A stretch of DNA of 64,000 bases. Source: Paenibacillus sp. FSL R5-0766. Lineage in GTDB: Bacteria > Bacillota > Bacilli > Paenibacillales > Paenibacillaceae. A model generated the notes under the pieces. That model was not told where the DNA came from and did no database searches. It was given only the letters and a program-made list of their open reading frames with translations. The stretch covers positions 434,001-498,000 of the forward strand of contig NZ_CP150227.1 of assembly GCF_037971845.1 (NCBI RefSeq), written 5' to 3'. The translations under genes were made by a program, and so were the position numbers. Numbering within the stretch: the first letter of the stretch is position 1; the number at the start of each line of letters is the position of its first letter. Of this stretch, positions 35,716-45,300 are shown piece by piece.

Positions 35716-35744
35716 GCCGGCTGCCCGATCAGGCAGCCGGTTTT
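35716..35744 (+). terminator. Attenuating terminator between binding protein and ATPase genes
   Basis: GCCGGCTGCC pairs with GGCAGCCGG around a six-base loop, followed by TTTTG. It probably ends most transcripts after the lipoprotein gene and lets some read into the ATPase and permease genes. Confidence 0.7.
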
Positions 35745-35787
35745 GCTGCTATTAAATGACCGAGTCCGAGGGGAGCGAACGCGAGAT

Positions 35788-37287
35788 ATGCTGTTGGAGA
35801 TGGAGCAGATTACGAAGAAGTACGGCGGCTTCACCGCTAACCGTGACATCCGTTTTAATTTGCGTGAGGGAGAGATTCATGCCCTGGTAGGTGAGAATGG
35901 AGCCGGTAAAACAACCTTGATGCGTATGCTGTACGGTATGGAACAGCCCACGTCAGGCACAATCAAAGTCCGCGGACGTGAGGTGAGCTTTGCCACGCCA
36001 TCCCAGGCGATGGCAAGTGGCATCGGCATGGTGCATCAGCATTTCATGCTGTTCCCTTCCTTTACGGTGGCGGAGAACATCGTGATCGGACGCGAACCGG
36101 CTAAGGCAGGCGCATTTGACCGCAAAAAAGCAGCGGCTCAAGTAAACGAGCTTGGCAGAAAATATGGTATGCCGGTCGACCCGTGGAAAAAAGTGTCCGA
36201 GTGCCCGCTTGGCATGCAGCAGCGTGTTGAAATTCTCAAGGTGCTGCATCAGGGCGCAGACATCATTATATTGGACGAACCTTCGGCGGTATTGACACCA
36301 CTTGAAGTGAAGGAATTGCTGGCGAATATGAAATCTCTCGCCAAGCTGGGCAAAACCTTTGTACTGATCACGCACAAGCTGCAAGAAGTCATGGATGTAG
36401 CCGACCGGATCACGGTGCTTCGGGATGGTCAGGTGACAGGTACGTTGGAAGCGAAGGATACACATGTGGAAGAATTGTCCCGTCTGATGGTTGGTCGTGA
36501 ACTTGTGCGTATGGACAAGCAGCCATCGGTTCCAGCGGAAGCGGTGCTTCAGGTGGAAGGGATCAATCTGTCCGGAGCGAAGGATCGTTCGGCGCTCAAG
36601 GAGATCCATATGGAGGTTCGAAAAGGTGAGGTCGTTGGTATAGCGGGTATCTCGGGTAACGGCCAGTCGGAACTGATTCAGGTCATTGCCGGACTGCGTA
36701 AGGCGGATAGTGGTCGCGTCTTGCTCTCCGGGCAGGATACAACCAACTGGCCGGTACGGCGTATCCGCGAGCATGGACTTGCTCATATTCCGGAAGATCG
36801 TTATATGTGGGGAGCGGCCAAGGATGCGAGTGTTCGCGAGAACGGGCTAATGGGACACCATCATCGCTTGCAGTCACGCGGCATTATCAAAGCCAAAGCA
36901 GCAAGAACAATGGTAGAGAGCTGGATCCAACAGTTCAGCATCAAGACAGGTTCTGCGGAGACCAAGGCACAGTTTCTGTCTGGAGGAAACTTGCAGAAGC
37001 TGATTGCTGCCCGTGAATTTGCACAGGATACACCGTTTCTGATTGCAGCCGAACCAACACGTGGTGTGGATATCGGAGCGATGGAGACAATCCATGCTGA
37101 ATTGCTGCGCAAACGTAGCGAGGGCGCGGGTATTCTGCTCATTTCATCGGAGTTGTCCGAAATTTTGCAATTATCTGATCGGATTATTGTCATGTATGAA
37201 GGCGAAATTGCCGGAGAACTGAGAGCAGAGGAAGCAACTGAGGAACAGATCAGCTTGTTAATGGCAGGAGGGAAAGAGCGGATATGA
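35788..37287 (+). CDS. Nucleoside ABC transporter ATPase (double-domain)
   Basis: A 499-aa protein with two ABC domains. The first (1-about 235) has Walker A GENGAGKT, signature LGMQQR and Walker B IIILDEPSAVLTP. The second (about 250-499) has degenerate Walker A GISGNGQSE, signature LSGGNLQK and AAEPTRGVD. This RbsA/NupO-type layout serves BMP-linked nucleoside importers. The ATG at 35788 follows GAGGGGAG; the first in-frame ATG at 35743 lies in the terminator. It overlaps the first permease gene by four bases. Confidence 0.9.
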   Translation: MLLEMEQITKKYGGFTANRDIRFNLREGEIHALVGENGAGKTTLMRMLYGMEQPTSGTIKVRGREVSFATPSQAMASGIGMVHQHFMLFPSFTVAENIVIGREPAKAGAFDRKKAAAQVNELGRKYGMPVDPWKKVSECPLGMQQRVEILKVLHQGADIIILDEPSAVLTPLEVKELLANMKSLAKLGKTFVLITHKLQEVMDVADRITVLRDGQVTGTLEAKDTHVEELSRLMVGRELVRMDKQPSVPAEAVLQVEGINLSGAKDRSALKEIHMEVRKGEVVGIAGISGNGQSELIQVIAGLRKADSGRVLLSGQDTTNWPVRRIREHGLAHIPEDRYMWGAAKDASVRENGLMGHHHRLQSRGIIKAKAARTMVESWIQQFSIKTGSAETKAQFLSGGNLQKLIAAREFAQDTPFLIAAEPTRGVDIGAMETIHAELLRKRSEGAGILLISSELSEILQLSDRIIVMYEGEIAGELRAEEATEEQISLLMAGGKERI

Positions 37288-38351
37288 ATCGGGTAAAAGA
37301 AACACTTCGCGGACTCGTGCAGCCGCTGCTTGCCGTATTCATCGGTCTGATTGCAGGGGCTGTAGCGATTCTGATCGTTGGCGGTGATGTGGTAGATACG
37401 TATGCGGAGATGTGGAAAGGAGCCTTTGGCAACTTCTACTTCTTCACCAATACGTTGGCTCGTTCCACACCAATCATCTTGGCGGGGCTTGGCGTAGCAT
37501 TGGCATTCCGTGCCGGATTTTTCAATATGGGAGCCGAAGGCCAGATGATTCTTGGAGGGCTCAGTGCCGCGCTCACGGCGCTCTATCTGCCAGGGCCAGG
37601 CTGGTTTGTGTGTATTGCTGCGATTGTGGCTGGTATTGTTGCCGGAGGAATCTGGTCCCTGTTTGCTGGTTGGCTGGATGCTCGTTTCGGCATGAATCTG
37701 TTGATTACAACCTTACTACTTAACTATATTGCCATTTATTTTGGTGGATACATGGTCTCCTATCCATTCAAGGATCGGACTGGATCTGCAGCGATGGCTC
37801 AGACACCCATGATTGATCAGAGTATCTGGTTGCCGAAGTTGTTCCAGGGCATGGGGCTACATGCAGGCTTCATCATTGCCATTGTAGCGGCCATTCTGAT
37901 CTATTGGTTCACGCATAAAACGGTGACCGGTTACGAGATCCGCATGCTCGGCAGCAACCCGTCCTTTGCAACCTACGGTGGTGTTCGCCGCATTCGCATG
38001 ATGATGCTGTCCATGGTCATCAGTGGTGGACTTGCTGGACTCGCGGGTGCGGGGGAAGTGCTCGGTACACAGTACCGTTTCCTTGATGGCTCATTGTCAT
38101 CGGCAAGTTACGCATGGAGCGGCATTATGGCCACGTTGCTTGCCCGCTCGCATCCACTCGGTACAGCTGTAGCAGCTATTTTGCTGGCTGCGCTACAGAC
38201 GGGTGCCATGGGGATGGAACGGAACACGGATGTACCGCTGGAAGTTGGCAGTGTCATCCAAGCTGTATTGACGTTATTTGTATCAGCTCAGATCGGTTAT
38301 TCATTCCTGAAGCGGAGAAAGGAGAAAAAGTCCAATGCAACAACTGTTTGA
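37284..38351 (+). CDS. Nucleoside ABC transporter permease 1 (BMP type)
   Basis: A 355-aa inner-membrane protein with about ten TM helices of the BPD_transp_2 family (RbsC/NupP-like). GFFNMGAEGQMILGG near residues 75-90 is diagnostic of the nucleoside group, and GAGEVLGTQYRF near 255. It forms the channel with the next permease, which overlaps by 17 bases, and overlaps the ATPase by four. Confidence 0.9.
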   Translation: MNRVKETLRGLVQPLLAVFIGLIAGAVAILIVGGDVVDTYAEMWKGAFGNFYFFTNTLARSTPIILAGLGVALAFRAGFFNMGAEGQMILGGLSAALTALYLPGPGWFVCIAAIVAGIVAGGIWSLFAGWLDARFGMNLLITTLLLNYIAIYFGGYMVSYPFKDRTGSAAMAQTPMIDQSIWLPKLFQGMGLHAGFIIAIVAAILIYWFTHKTVTGYEIRMLGSNPSFATYGGVRRIRMMMLSMVISGGLAGLAGAGEVLGTQYRFLDGSLSSASYAWSGIMATLLARSHPLGTAVAAILLAALQTGAMGMERNTDVPLEVGSVIQAVLTLFVSAQIGYSFLKRRKEKKSNATTV

Positions 38352-39258
38352 TGCAGCCATGTTTGGCTCAACCTTGCGGATTATGACTCCAATCCTGCTT
38401 GCAGCGCTCGGTGGGGCTTTATGTTCTCGTGTAGGTCTGTTTAACGTGGGTCTTGAAGGACTGGTTCTGATCGGTGCGTTCTCCGCTATTGTCGGTAATT
38501 ATCTGTTTGGCAATGTGCTGCTGGCGGTACTCTTTTCCATTATAATTGTGATGTTATTCTCGGCGCTCTTTGCCTTTATAAGCATTAATCTGAAGGCCAA
38601 TGCCATCGTGGTCGGGATCTCGCTCAACTTCCTGGCTGCGGGGGTGACGACCTTTGCATTGCGTGCGATTTTTGATGTAAAAGGTGCATACTACGACAAA
38701 GACATGGTTGGACTTCCCAAGTGGGATATTCCGCTGATTAAGGACATTCCGTGGGTCGGCGATGTAATATCGGGACATAGTCCTCTGGTCTACCTCGGCA
38801 TTGTGCTCGTGATTGCACTGCAATTTTATCTGTTCAAAAGTGTATCCGGCTTCCGCCTGCGCTCCGTCGGGGAGAACCCGATTGCAGCGCAGAGCATCGG
38901 GATCAAGGTACGCGGTATTCAGTATGGTGCCGTTCTGATGTGCGGTGTGTTGTGTGCTCTGGCTGGAGCACAGTTGTCGCTCGGTCAGGTAACGATGTTT
39001 ACCGAAGGCATGACTGCTGGTCGTGGTTTTATCGCGCTGGTAGCAACGATGCTGGGGCAAGCGAATCCGCTTGGCGTGATGGGCTCCAGTGTACTGTTTG
39101 GTTTCATGGAAGCATTAAGTATTCGTCTGCAAGGATTCTCCCTGCCAACGCATTTCACATTGATGCTGCCGTATATTGTGACGCTGGTCGCGATGTTCTT
39201 TTTCAAAGACCGTACCTATGCACAGGATGCACTGAAAGCGGGCGGAAGCTCGCGTTAA
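38335..39258 (+). CDS. Nucleoside ABC transporter permease 2 (BMP type)
   Basis: A 307-aa BPD_transp_2 permease with about eight to ten TM helices. GLFNVGLEGLVLIGAF and SIGIKVRGIQYGAVLMCG are family segments, as in NupQ/YufQ. AAAGGAG precedes the ATG, inside the previous gene. It is the fourth and last subunit gene of the nucleoside importer. A short gap leads to a molybdopterin-dependent enzyme gene. Confidence 0.9.
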   Translation: MQQLFDAAMFGSTLRIMTPILLAALGGALCSRVGLFNVGLEGLVLIGAFSAIVGNYLFGNVLLAVLFSIIIVMLFSALFAFISINLKANAIVVGISLNFLAAGVTTFALRAIFDVKGAYYDKDMVGLPKWDIPLIKDIPWVGDVISGHSPLVYLGIVLVIALQFYLFKSVSGFRLRSVGENPIAAQSIGIKVRGIQYGAVLMCGVLCALAGAQLSLGQVTMFTEGMTAGRGFIALVATMLGQANPLGVMGSSVLFGFMEALSIRLQGFSLPTHFTLMLPYIVTLVAMFFFKDRTYAQDALKAGGSSR

Positions 39259-39304
39259 TTCTGAATGTCTATGTTAGAGACAGTAAAAGAAGGAGGAATT
39301 CCAC

Positions 39305-39976
39305 TTGCATAACAAGGCTGAACGTTTGAAAAAAAGTAAAACCCCGGCACCCAAAACAGGTAACGATCACGGAGATCGGCTGCCGCCAGGACAGATGCTG
39401 ACGGAGAAATTCCCGATTCTGCATGAAGGGGAAGTGCCGGAATATGACCTGTCCACCTGGGACTTGAAGGTATTCGGCGAAGTGGAGGAAGAGAAGGTGT
39501 TCTCTCTAGCTGAGTTACAGGCGATGCCTCAGGTGAACACGGTGAGTGATATTCATTGTGTTACCCGCTGGTCGAAATTCGATACGCCGTGGGAAGGTAT
39601 ACGCTTTTCCGATTTTGTGAAACTTCTGGGGGTTAAGCCAGAGGCAAAATACGTCATGATCCATGCAGATCATGATTATGAGACAAATGTACCGCTCGAA
39701 GAATTGATGCATGATGATGTATTGCTTGCATTCAAATATAACGGTGAGCCACTAACACCCAAACATGGTTTTCCACTGCGTATGGTTGTGCCACAACTTT
39801 ACTTCTGGAAGAGTGCGAAGTGGATACGTGGTCTGGAGTTTATGACAGAAGACCGTAACGGATTCTGGGAAGTGAATGGCTTCCACCATTTTGCCGATCC
39901 GTTCAAGGAACAACGCTTCTCGGGTGAAGATCTGCCGATTCCGGAAGACGAGTGGACGAAGAAGGAGTTTGATTAA
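39305..39976 (+). CDS. Sulfite oxidase-like molybdopterin-dependent protein
   Basis: A 223-aa protein of the oxidoreductase molybdopterin-binding domain (PF00174). The conserved Cys that binds molybdenum is in DIHCVTRW (about residue 82), and GFPLRMVVPQLYFWKSAKWI is the other conserved segment. No dimerisation domain and no signal peptide, as in Bacillus YuiH. Substrate and redox partner are unknown. It starts TTG after GGAGGAATT. It is 46 bases after the permease gene, so it may be co-transcribed, but its role is not evidently linked to nucleosides. Confidence 0.85.
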   Translation: MHNKAERLKKSKTPAPKTGNDHGDRLPPGQMLTEKFPILHEGEVPEYDLSTWDLKVFGEVEEEKVFSLAELQAMPQVNTVSDIHCVTRWSKFDTPWEGIRFSDFVKLLGVKPEAKYVMIHADHDYETNVPLEELMHDDVLLAFKYNGEPLTPKHGFPLRMVVPQLYFWKSAKWIRGLEFMTEDRNGFWEVNGFHHFADPFKEQRFSGEDLPIPEDEWTKKEFD

Positions 39977-39995
39977 AGATAGTTTGATTATAGAG

Positions 39996-40165
39996 GTTGT
40001 TCAAAAAGTCCGCTTTTGATTACGAATCATGCCTAGTAGCATCATCAGCATCGAAGATGAAATTCAGCCGAAATGTCCGTTGCTCACGTAGTTTCCCTAC
40101 GCTCCGCTACTCCATTTCTAGCTTCATTCCATCTTCTCGGTACTGAAAAACAGAATTTTTGAACA
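39996..40165. repeat. Palindromic repeat, type C (MITE-like)
   Basis: About 170 bases. The ends GGTTGTTCAAAAAGTCCG and CAGAATTTTTGAAC are inverted repeats. Inside, ATTCAGC.. and ACGTAGTTTCCCTACG/CTCCGCTAC form smaller hairpins. TTATAGA occurs just outside both ends and may be a target-site duplication. No ORF. It lies between the molybdopterin enzyme gene and the nucleoside phosphorylase gene. Confidence 0.55.
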
Positions 40166-40204
40166 TGTACTTATAGAAAGTTTGATTAAAAGGAGTGGAT
40201 GAAC

Positions 40205-40993
40205 ATGTTGCTGCCCATTTTGCAAATTCATTCGGAAGACATGCCGGCGTATGCTATCGTGTGTGGTGACCCGGCACGTGCGGAGAAGATTTCCCACAAG
40301 CTGGATGGGGCGAAGGAACTCGCATTTAGCCGCGAATATCGTACCTTTGTAGGAGAATTCGAAGGTGTGCAGATGGCTGTGGTCAGCCATGGCGTAGGTT
40401 CACCGGGAGCGGCTGTCTGCTTCGAGGAGCTGATTCGGGCAGGTGTAACGACGCTGATTCGTGTAGGTACGGCAGGCTCGTATACCGCCGATTATCCGGC
40501 GGGCAGTGTCATTGTCAGCACGGCAGCTGTTCGTTCGGACGGGCTGACACGCCAACTGGTACCGGATGGTTTTCCTGCGGTTGCCGATATCAGCGTTACG
40601 AGCGCATTGATCGCTGCGGCCCGTGGGGTGGATAGCGGCGCAAGCAACGCAGCAACCGTTAGCGAAGCGGGAACGCCAGCCCTGAGCGATGGTAAAGTCG
40701 GCGTGGGAATTACGGTGACGCTGGATGCCTTCTTCGCCGGGGTGGAGGAGATTCCGCATCGCAAATACAAGCAGGCGGGTGCACTTGCCGCCGAGATGGA
40801 GATTGCGGCGCTTTACATTGTCAGCACCCTTCGCGGTGCGCGTGCCGGGGCAATTGTTGCCATCGACGGCTTCGCAGACAGCGATCTGGCCGCCGAGTAT
40901 GATCCGCATACAGATGCGGTAACCCACGCGGTGGAACACGAGATTGAAGCTGCGCTGCGTGCGCTGGCTGCACTGGCTCGCCAGGATTCGTAA
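40205..40993 (+). CDS. Nucleoside phosphorylase (uridine/purine type)
   Basis: A 262-aa phosphorylase of the NP-I (PNP_UDP_1) family. Visible motifs are VCGDPARAEKI near the N-terminus, SHGVGSPGA, RVGTAGSY at the phosphate/ribose site, and AAEMEIAALYIVS with the ribose-binding Glu-Met-Glu. It splits a nucleoside with phosphate to base and ribose-1-phosphate. The second ATG (40205) is preferred as AGGAG is nine bases before it but only three before the ATG at 40199. Its place after the BMP importer genes suggests it uses imported nucleosides. The active-site Asp versus Asn choice (purine or pyrimidine) I cannot settle. Confidence 0.88.
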   Translation: MLLPILQIHSEDMPAYAIVCGDPARAEKISHKLDGAKELAFSREYRTFVGEFEGVQMAVVSHGVGSPGAAVCFEELIRAGVTTLIRVGTAGSYTADYPAGSVIVSTAAVRSDGLTRQLVPDGFPAVADISVTSALIAAARGVDSGASNAATVSEAGTPALSDGKVGVGITVTLDAFFAGVEEIPHRKYKQAGALAAEMEIAALYIVSTLRGARAGAIVAIDGFADSDLAAEYDPHTDAVTHAVEHEIEAALRALAALARQDS

Positions 40994-41059
40994 TAAGGGG
41001 AATGACTCGACTTTCGTTTGTTGGTTGATCAATGGAGTATGGAATGTGTAAGAGGAATA

Positions 41060-41112
41060 GACTAACGAAAAATCCGGATTTCCTTCTAAGGAGTCCGGAT
41101 TTTTCGTTAGTC
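41060..41112. terminator. Long perfect terminator palindrome
   Basis: GACTAACGAAAAATCCGG pairs perfectly with CCGGATTTTTCGTTAGTC around a short loop. It follows the phosphorylase gene and marks the left edge of the AT-rich island. Confidence 0.75.
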
Positions 41113-41664
41113 TATCGAAGTATAAATAATATAAGGTGCATGATCTGTTTTAATGTGAGCTCTCATGAAATCCTGTGATTAACAGATGTGATAGAACCCC
41201 ACAGTTTTTTCACAAAAGACAATTAACCAATAACTGCAACTTTGAATCGATTATGTTTGCACTGCTGGAACTGAGTTTTATTAGTTATAGTCTCCTCTCA
41301 CCTTGTAATGGGCGGGAACAACAGGATTCACACGAATTGGAATCTGGGAGGAAGTAAATATTCGACAAGAGAAGACACATGTGAACTTATGTATGTTTTT
41401 TTTTATTTTTTTAGGATGAACATTCATGCTACTTCATTTCAAAGTATGGTTTAAAGAAAATCTAATATCTGTATTACGCTTAGAAAATCCTGAGATTGCT
41501 AATGAATTATTAATCAGAAATGGATGAATTCCTACTCTTTAATGTTGTGTGACTGCTGGTAAAATAGTAATATAGTGATAATATATTCTATATTTTGTAT
41601 CGATAAAATTGTGAATTGATAAGTCTGAAGTGTTTTAAGAAGATTAAAGGAGGAGAATAATCAT
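41113..41664. other. AT-rich region at left edge of peptide island
   Basis: These 552 bases are much richer in AT than the genes to the left. They probably hold the promoter of the island's first operon near its right end (TATTCTATATTTTGTAT around 41582-41600). I see no repeat ends, integrase or tRNA. One short candidate ORF lies at 41426. Confidence 0.45.
41426..41527 (+). CDS. Possible 33-aa peptide
   Basis: MLLHFKVWFKENL opens a 33-residue amphipathic sequence ending LLIRNG. AGGATG lies seven bases before the ATG. It is at the left edge of the peptide island and AT-rich like it. No family is recognised. It could be a remnant of a longer gene, a regulatory peptide or chance. Confidence 0.22.
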   Translation: MLLHFKVWFKENLISVLRLENPEIANELLIRNG

Positions 41665-42360
41665 ATGATTCAACTGATTGACGTTACTAAATCCTATTCA
41701 AACGGAAATGTTATAACTCATGCTCTTCATGATATTAATTTAACGTTTCACAGAAATGAGTTTACAGCGATTATAGGAGGTTCTGGGTCGGGTAAATCTA
41801 CCTTGCTGAGTCTAATAAGTACTCTAGATTTACCTTCATCAGGAACAATAGCATACGAGAATACGGATATCTCCATACTAAAAAAAAATAAACTAGCGGA
41901 TTTCAGGTTTGCCAATATCGGTTTAGTATTTCAACACTTCCACTTACTACCTACACTAACAGTAATTGAAAATGTGATGTCTCCGTTCTTTGGTCGTAAA
42001 ACAAAGGTTAATTATAAAGAAAGAGCAGCGGAGTTACTTAAACAACTGGGGCTAGAAAATAAAGTGTCATCTCTCCCATCACACCTCTCTGGGGGAGAAC
42101 AACAACGAGTTGCGATTGCACGGTCTTTGATTAACCAGCCGGAGTGGCTACTTGCTGATGAGCCAACAGGCAACTTGGACTCTCATAATGCAGAGAATTT
42201 TTACAATATACTTCTTGATCTAAAGCAGAGACTTGGGTGTGGAGTTATTGTAGTTACACATGATGGGAAGCTTGCGGAAAAGGCAGATCGAATTATCGAA
42301 ATAAAAGATGGCCGGGTACAAGCCGAGACTATTTCTTCTTGTGGAGTTGTAAGATGTTAA
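41665..42360 (+). CDS. ABC ATPase of MacB/LolD type (peptide island)
   Basis: A 231-aa ATPase with Walker [11 protein letters not shown]-loop FQHFHLLPT, signature LSGGEQQR, Walker [12 protein letters not shown] and H-loop VTHD. The [10 protein letters not shown] form is typical of the MacB/LolD/FtsE group that works with FtsX-like permeases on extracytoplasmic substrates rather than classic importers. AAAGGAGGAG precedes the ATG. The next gene, an FtsX permease, overlaps it by seven bases, so the two are one transporter. Codon use is AT-rich, unlike the 34-41 kb genes. Confidence 0.9.
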   Translation: MIQLIDVTKSYSNGNVITHALHDINLTFHRNEFTAIIGGSGSGKSTLLSLISTLDLPSSGTIAYENTDISILKKNKLADFRFANIGLVFQHFHLLPTLTVIENVMSPFFGRKTKVNYKERAAELLKQLGLENKVSSLPSHLSGGEQQRVAIARSLINQPEWLLADEPTGNLDSHNAENFYNILLDLKQRLGCGVIVVTHDGKLAEKADRIIEIKDGRVQAETISSCGVVRC

Positions 42361-45300
42361 GTTTAATTTGGTCTTTTTGGTGGCGGTACAAGGAACGATT
42401 CATAATTATGCTGGTAGGCATATTGATTGTCTCTTCAGGGCTTAGCTTCTTATTAGGGTTAGGTGAATCAAACAAAGGAACAGTGATGGAAACGTTACAG
42501 AATAAGTGGGAGGTATCTTATCATATCCTCGTACGTCCTCCTGGGACAAATTTTACTGATGAAAAAAATGGTCTATTCGAACCTAATATACAAGGTGGGA
42601 TATCTGGGGGCATATCTCAGCAACAACTAAAGACAATAAAAAAAATAACAGATGTGGAAGTTGCTGCTCCTCTTGCGGTCATAGGCTATCACAGAATAGG
42701 TGTCAAATTTAATGAAGAGGCCCACTTAAAAAGTTACGGTATTTATAAAGCAAAATTGAATATTACAGCTAACAATGGAATACAGGATCAGACAACAAAT
42801 ACATTCACTAATTACATAACCTATGGGCCATGGTATAACAGTTCTGAAACCTACCAAAAATATGGTATATCATATTTCAGTGAAGGTACTATGAACCAAT
42901 ATGCATATGAGAATGCATTTCTAGTCGGTATTGACCCCGTGGAAGAGAATAAGCTTATTGGGTTGGAGAAGGCGGTGATTCCCCTTTCAAACGGAGACAG
43001 TCGTTATTTCGAGTCCTCAGATTATAGCCAGATGGATCAACAAGATTCTAATAAATTGATCAATTTGCCTATTCTTGTGAGTGATAAGCTTTTTGGTAAT
43101 AAAACATATGCATACACATACGAGCGTTTGGATCTTCCATTTAACACCGCAGAAGAAACGGAAGCTACGATGACAGAAGTGGAGGAAAATGGAGGATTAA
43201 ATTATTTAAAACAAATAAAAACGGATGAAAGTCAATCCTACACGTTTCATTCAGATCAGGCTGCACAACAAATGATAGCTAGCCTTTCTGATACCAGACT
43301 ACAAGATCAAGGCTTTCAGCAACTTCAAAAAGCCACGCCTTTGGCCTTTAAATCTGTTCCAAGTCCTTTTCCAGAGCGGTGGCCATATACTTATAGGCTT
43401 CAGACATTTGATGATAATGATCCATCTTTGAAACTTCAATTTCCCGAATTTTATCGTCCATATGAAGTGTTCAGTAATCCGGATAATCCTGAAGAGTCTA
43501 ATCATTTTTTTCTCAGGCCACATTATGTCGGAATGTATGACCCGGATAAGCTTCAGGTAAGTAAGCAAGTCGACACTCGATTTCCAATGGACACTTATAC
43601 GACTCCTGTAGCAAAGTATATTTTCGATGATAATGGACGCACGGTTAATCCTCCGGTATCTATCTCAACGATTAATAATCCTTTAGGGTTTATGACAAGT
43701 CCGCCTACCATGCTGACCACACTGGATGCAGCATCTTATATAATGGGAGAAAAGCCGATTTCTGTCGTTCGCATCAAGGTGAATGGAGTCAACGAGATAT
43801 CGCAGGCGAGTAAACTTAAGCTTGAGCAGGTGGCAGCAGATATTCGTGAACAGACCGGCTTATTAACTGATATCACTTTTGCTTCATCGCCTCAGCCTGT
43901 TTTAATACAAGTCCCAGCAAGCGGTTCACAAACAAAGTTGGGATGGATTGAACAACAGTGGATTAAGCTTGGGGCCACATATACATTAGTAAATGAAGTG
44001 AAGGTCGGATTTTCGGGTATGCTCTTATTAGTTGTTTTAGTAGCTATTATATATGTCATTGCGACCAATCTAGTTTCCTTTCTAGCTCGAAAAAAACAAT
44101 TTGCTATCCTGCTTACTTTGGGTTGGAGACATGCTCAACTCAGGAAATTAATCGTAATAGAAGCTGTACTGATCTCTGTGTTCGTTGCTTTAGTCACTTG
44201 GTCCATTGGTGGTTACTTCGTATTTCACGGCAACCAGAAAATTTCGTTAATGAATTTTCTGTTCATAGGTGTATCCAGTTTATTCATCTACATCATTGGT
44301 GCTGTCATACCTATTATCTTAATTCAAAAAATTAATCCTATAGATGCTATAAAATCAGGAGAATCTTCGACTAATGCCTGGCGAATAATTCCTATTATTG
44401 GAATTTCACAGCTGGCAATAGCTCATTTTTTTGGTAAAATAAGGAGGAATGTATTATCCGTCATTTCTATGGCGTTTCCGGCAGTATTACTGATGTTCTT
44501 TGTTTTCGTTACGATCCGTTTACAGGGAACCTTTTATACGTCTTGGTTAGGCCAGTATGCTGCTGCTGAGATTGGTCCTCTGCACTATATTGCGGTTGGA
44601 GTATGTCTTGTTATTTCAGTTCTGACAGTAGCTGAGTTGATGTGGCAAAATATATTGGAGCGAAAGCAGGAATTGTCTTTATTAAAGGCTATTGGTTGGA
44701 GAAACCGTTCTATCAGCCAGCTCATCGTATGGGAGGCTGTGATAAGTGGCTGCATTGCCGGTATGCTTACCCTTTTACTTGGATTAATTGCTATTACAAT
44801 ACTATATCAGAAGTTCCCTATACTTGAATTGTGGTATCTATCATTGGTTTCCCTCGTTCCTATTGCTGCATCTGTTGCCGCTTCTTTGATTCCGGCATTT
44901 TTGGCAGTAAGAGATACACCTCAACAGGGATTAGTTGGTTTCGCACAAGATTCATTCTTAATGAAGGCTTTGACAAAAATAATCTTTCCGATCACTGTCA
45001 TTCTAGTTGTGTGTGTTACTTTGGCTTCGTTTATGCATATCCTGACCCAGAATTCTGAAGTCGAACCAGAAGTGGACAGTGAGTCATCCCTAAGTGCATC
45101 TTCAAGTGCGTATGAAAATCAAGTATCGTCACGACTTGGTGATCTGACGGGTTATACAGCTAAATCAGTACCCAATGGGAGTCATGCAGTATATGATTTG
45201 CACTTACAAATGAGTGATGAAGAAACCTTTACTGCTAAAGCATCCGTAAACATTACTAATGTTTCAAATGACAAGTGGGATGAGTTGGTTTTTTATATGA

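Noticed and set aside
41175..41357. 60-aa open frame at the left edge of the island
   Set aside because: No ribosome site and no recognisable composition; treated as non-coding.
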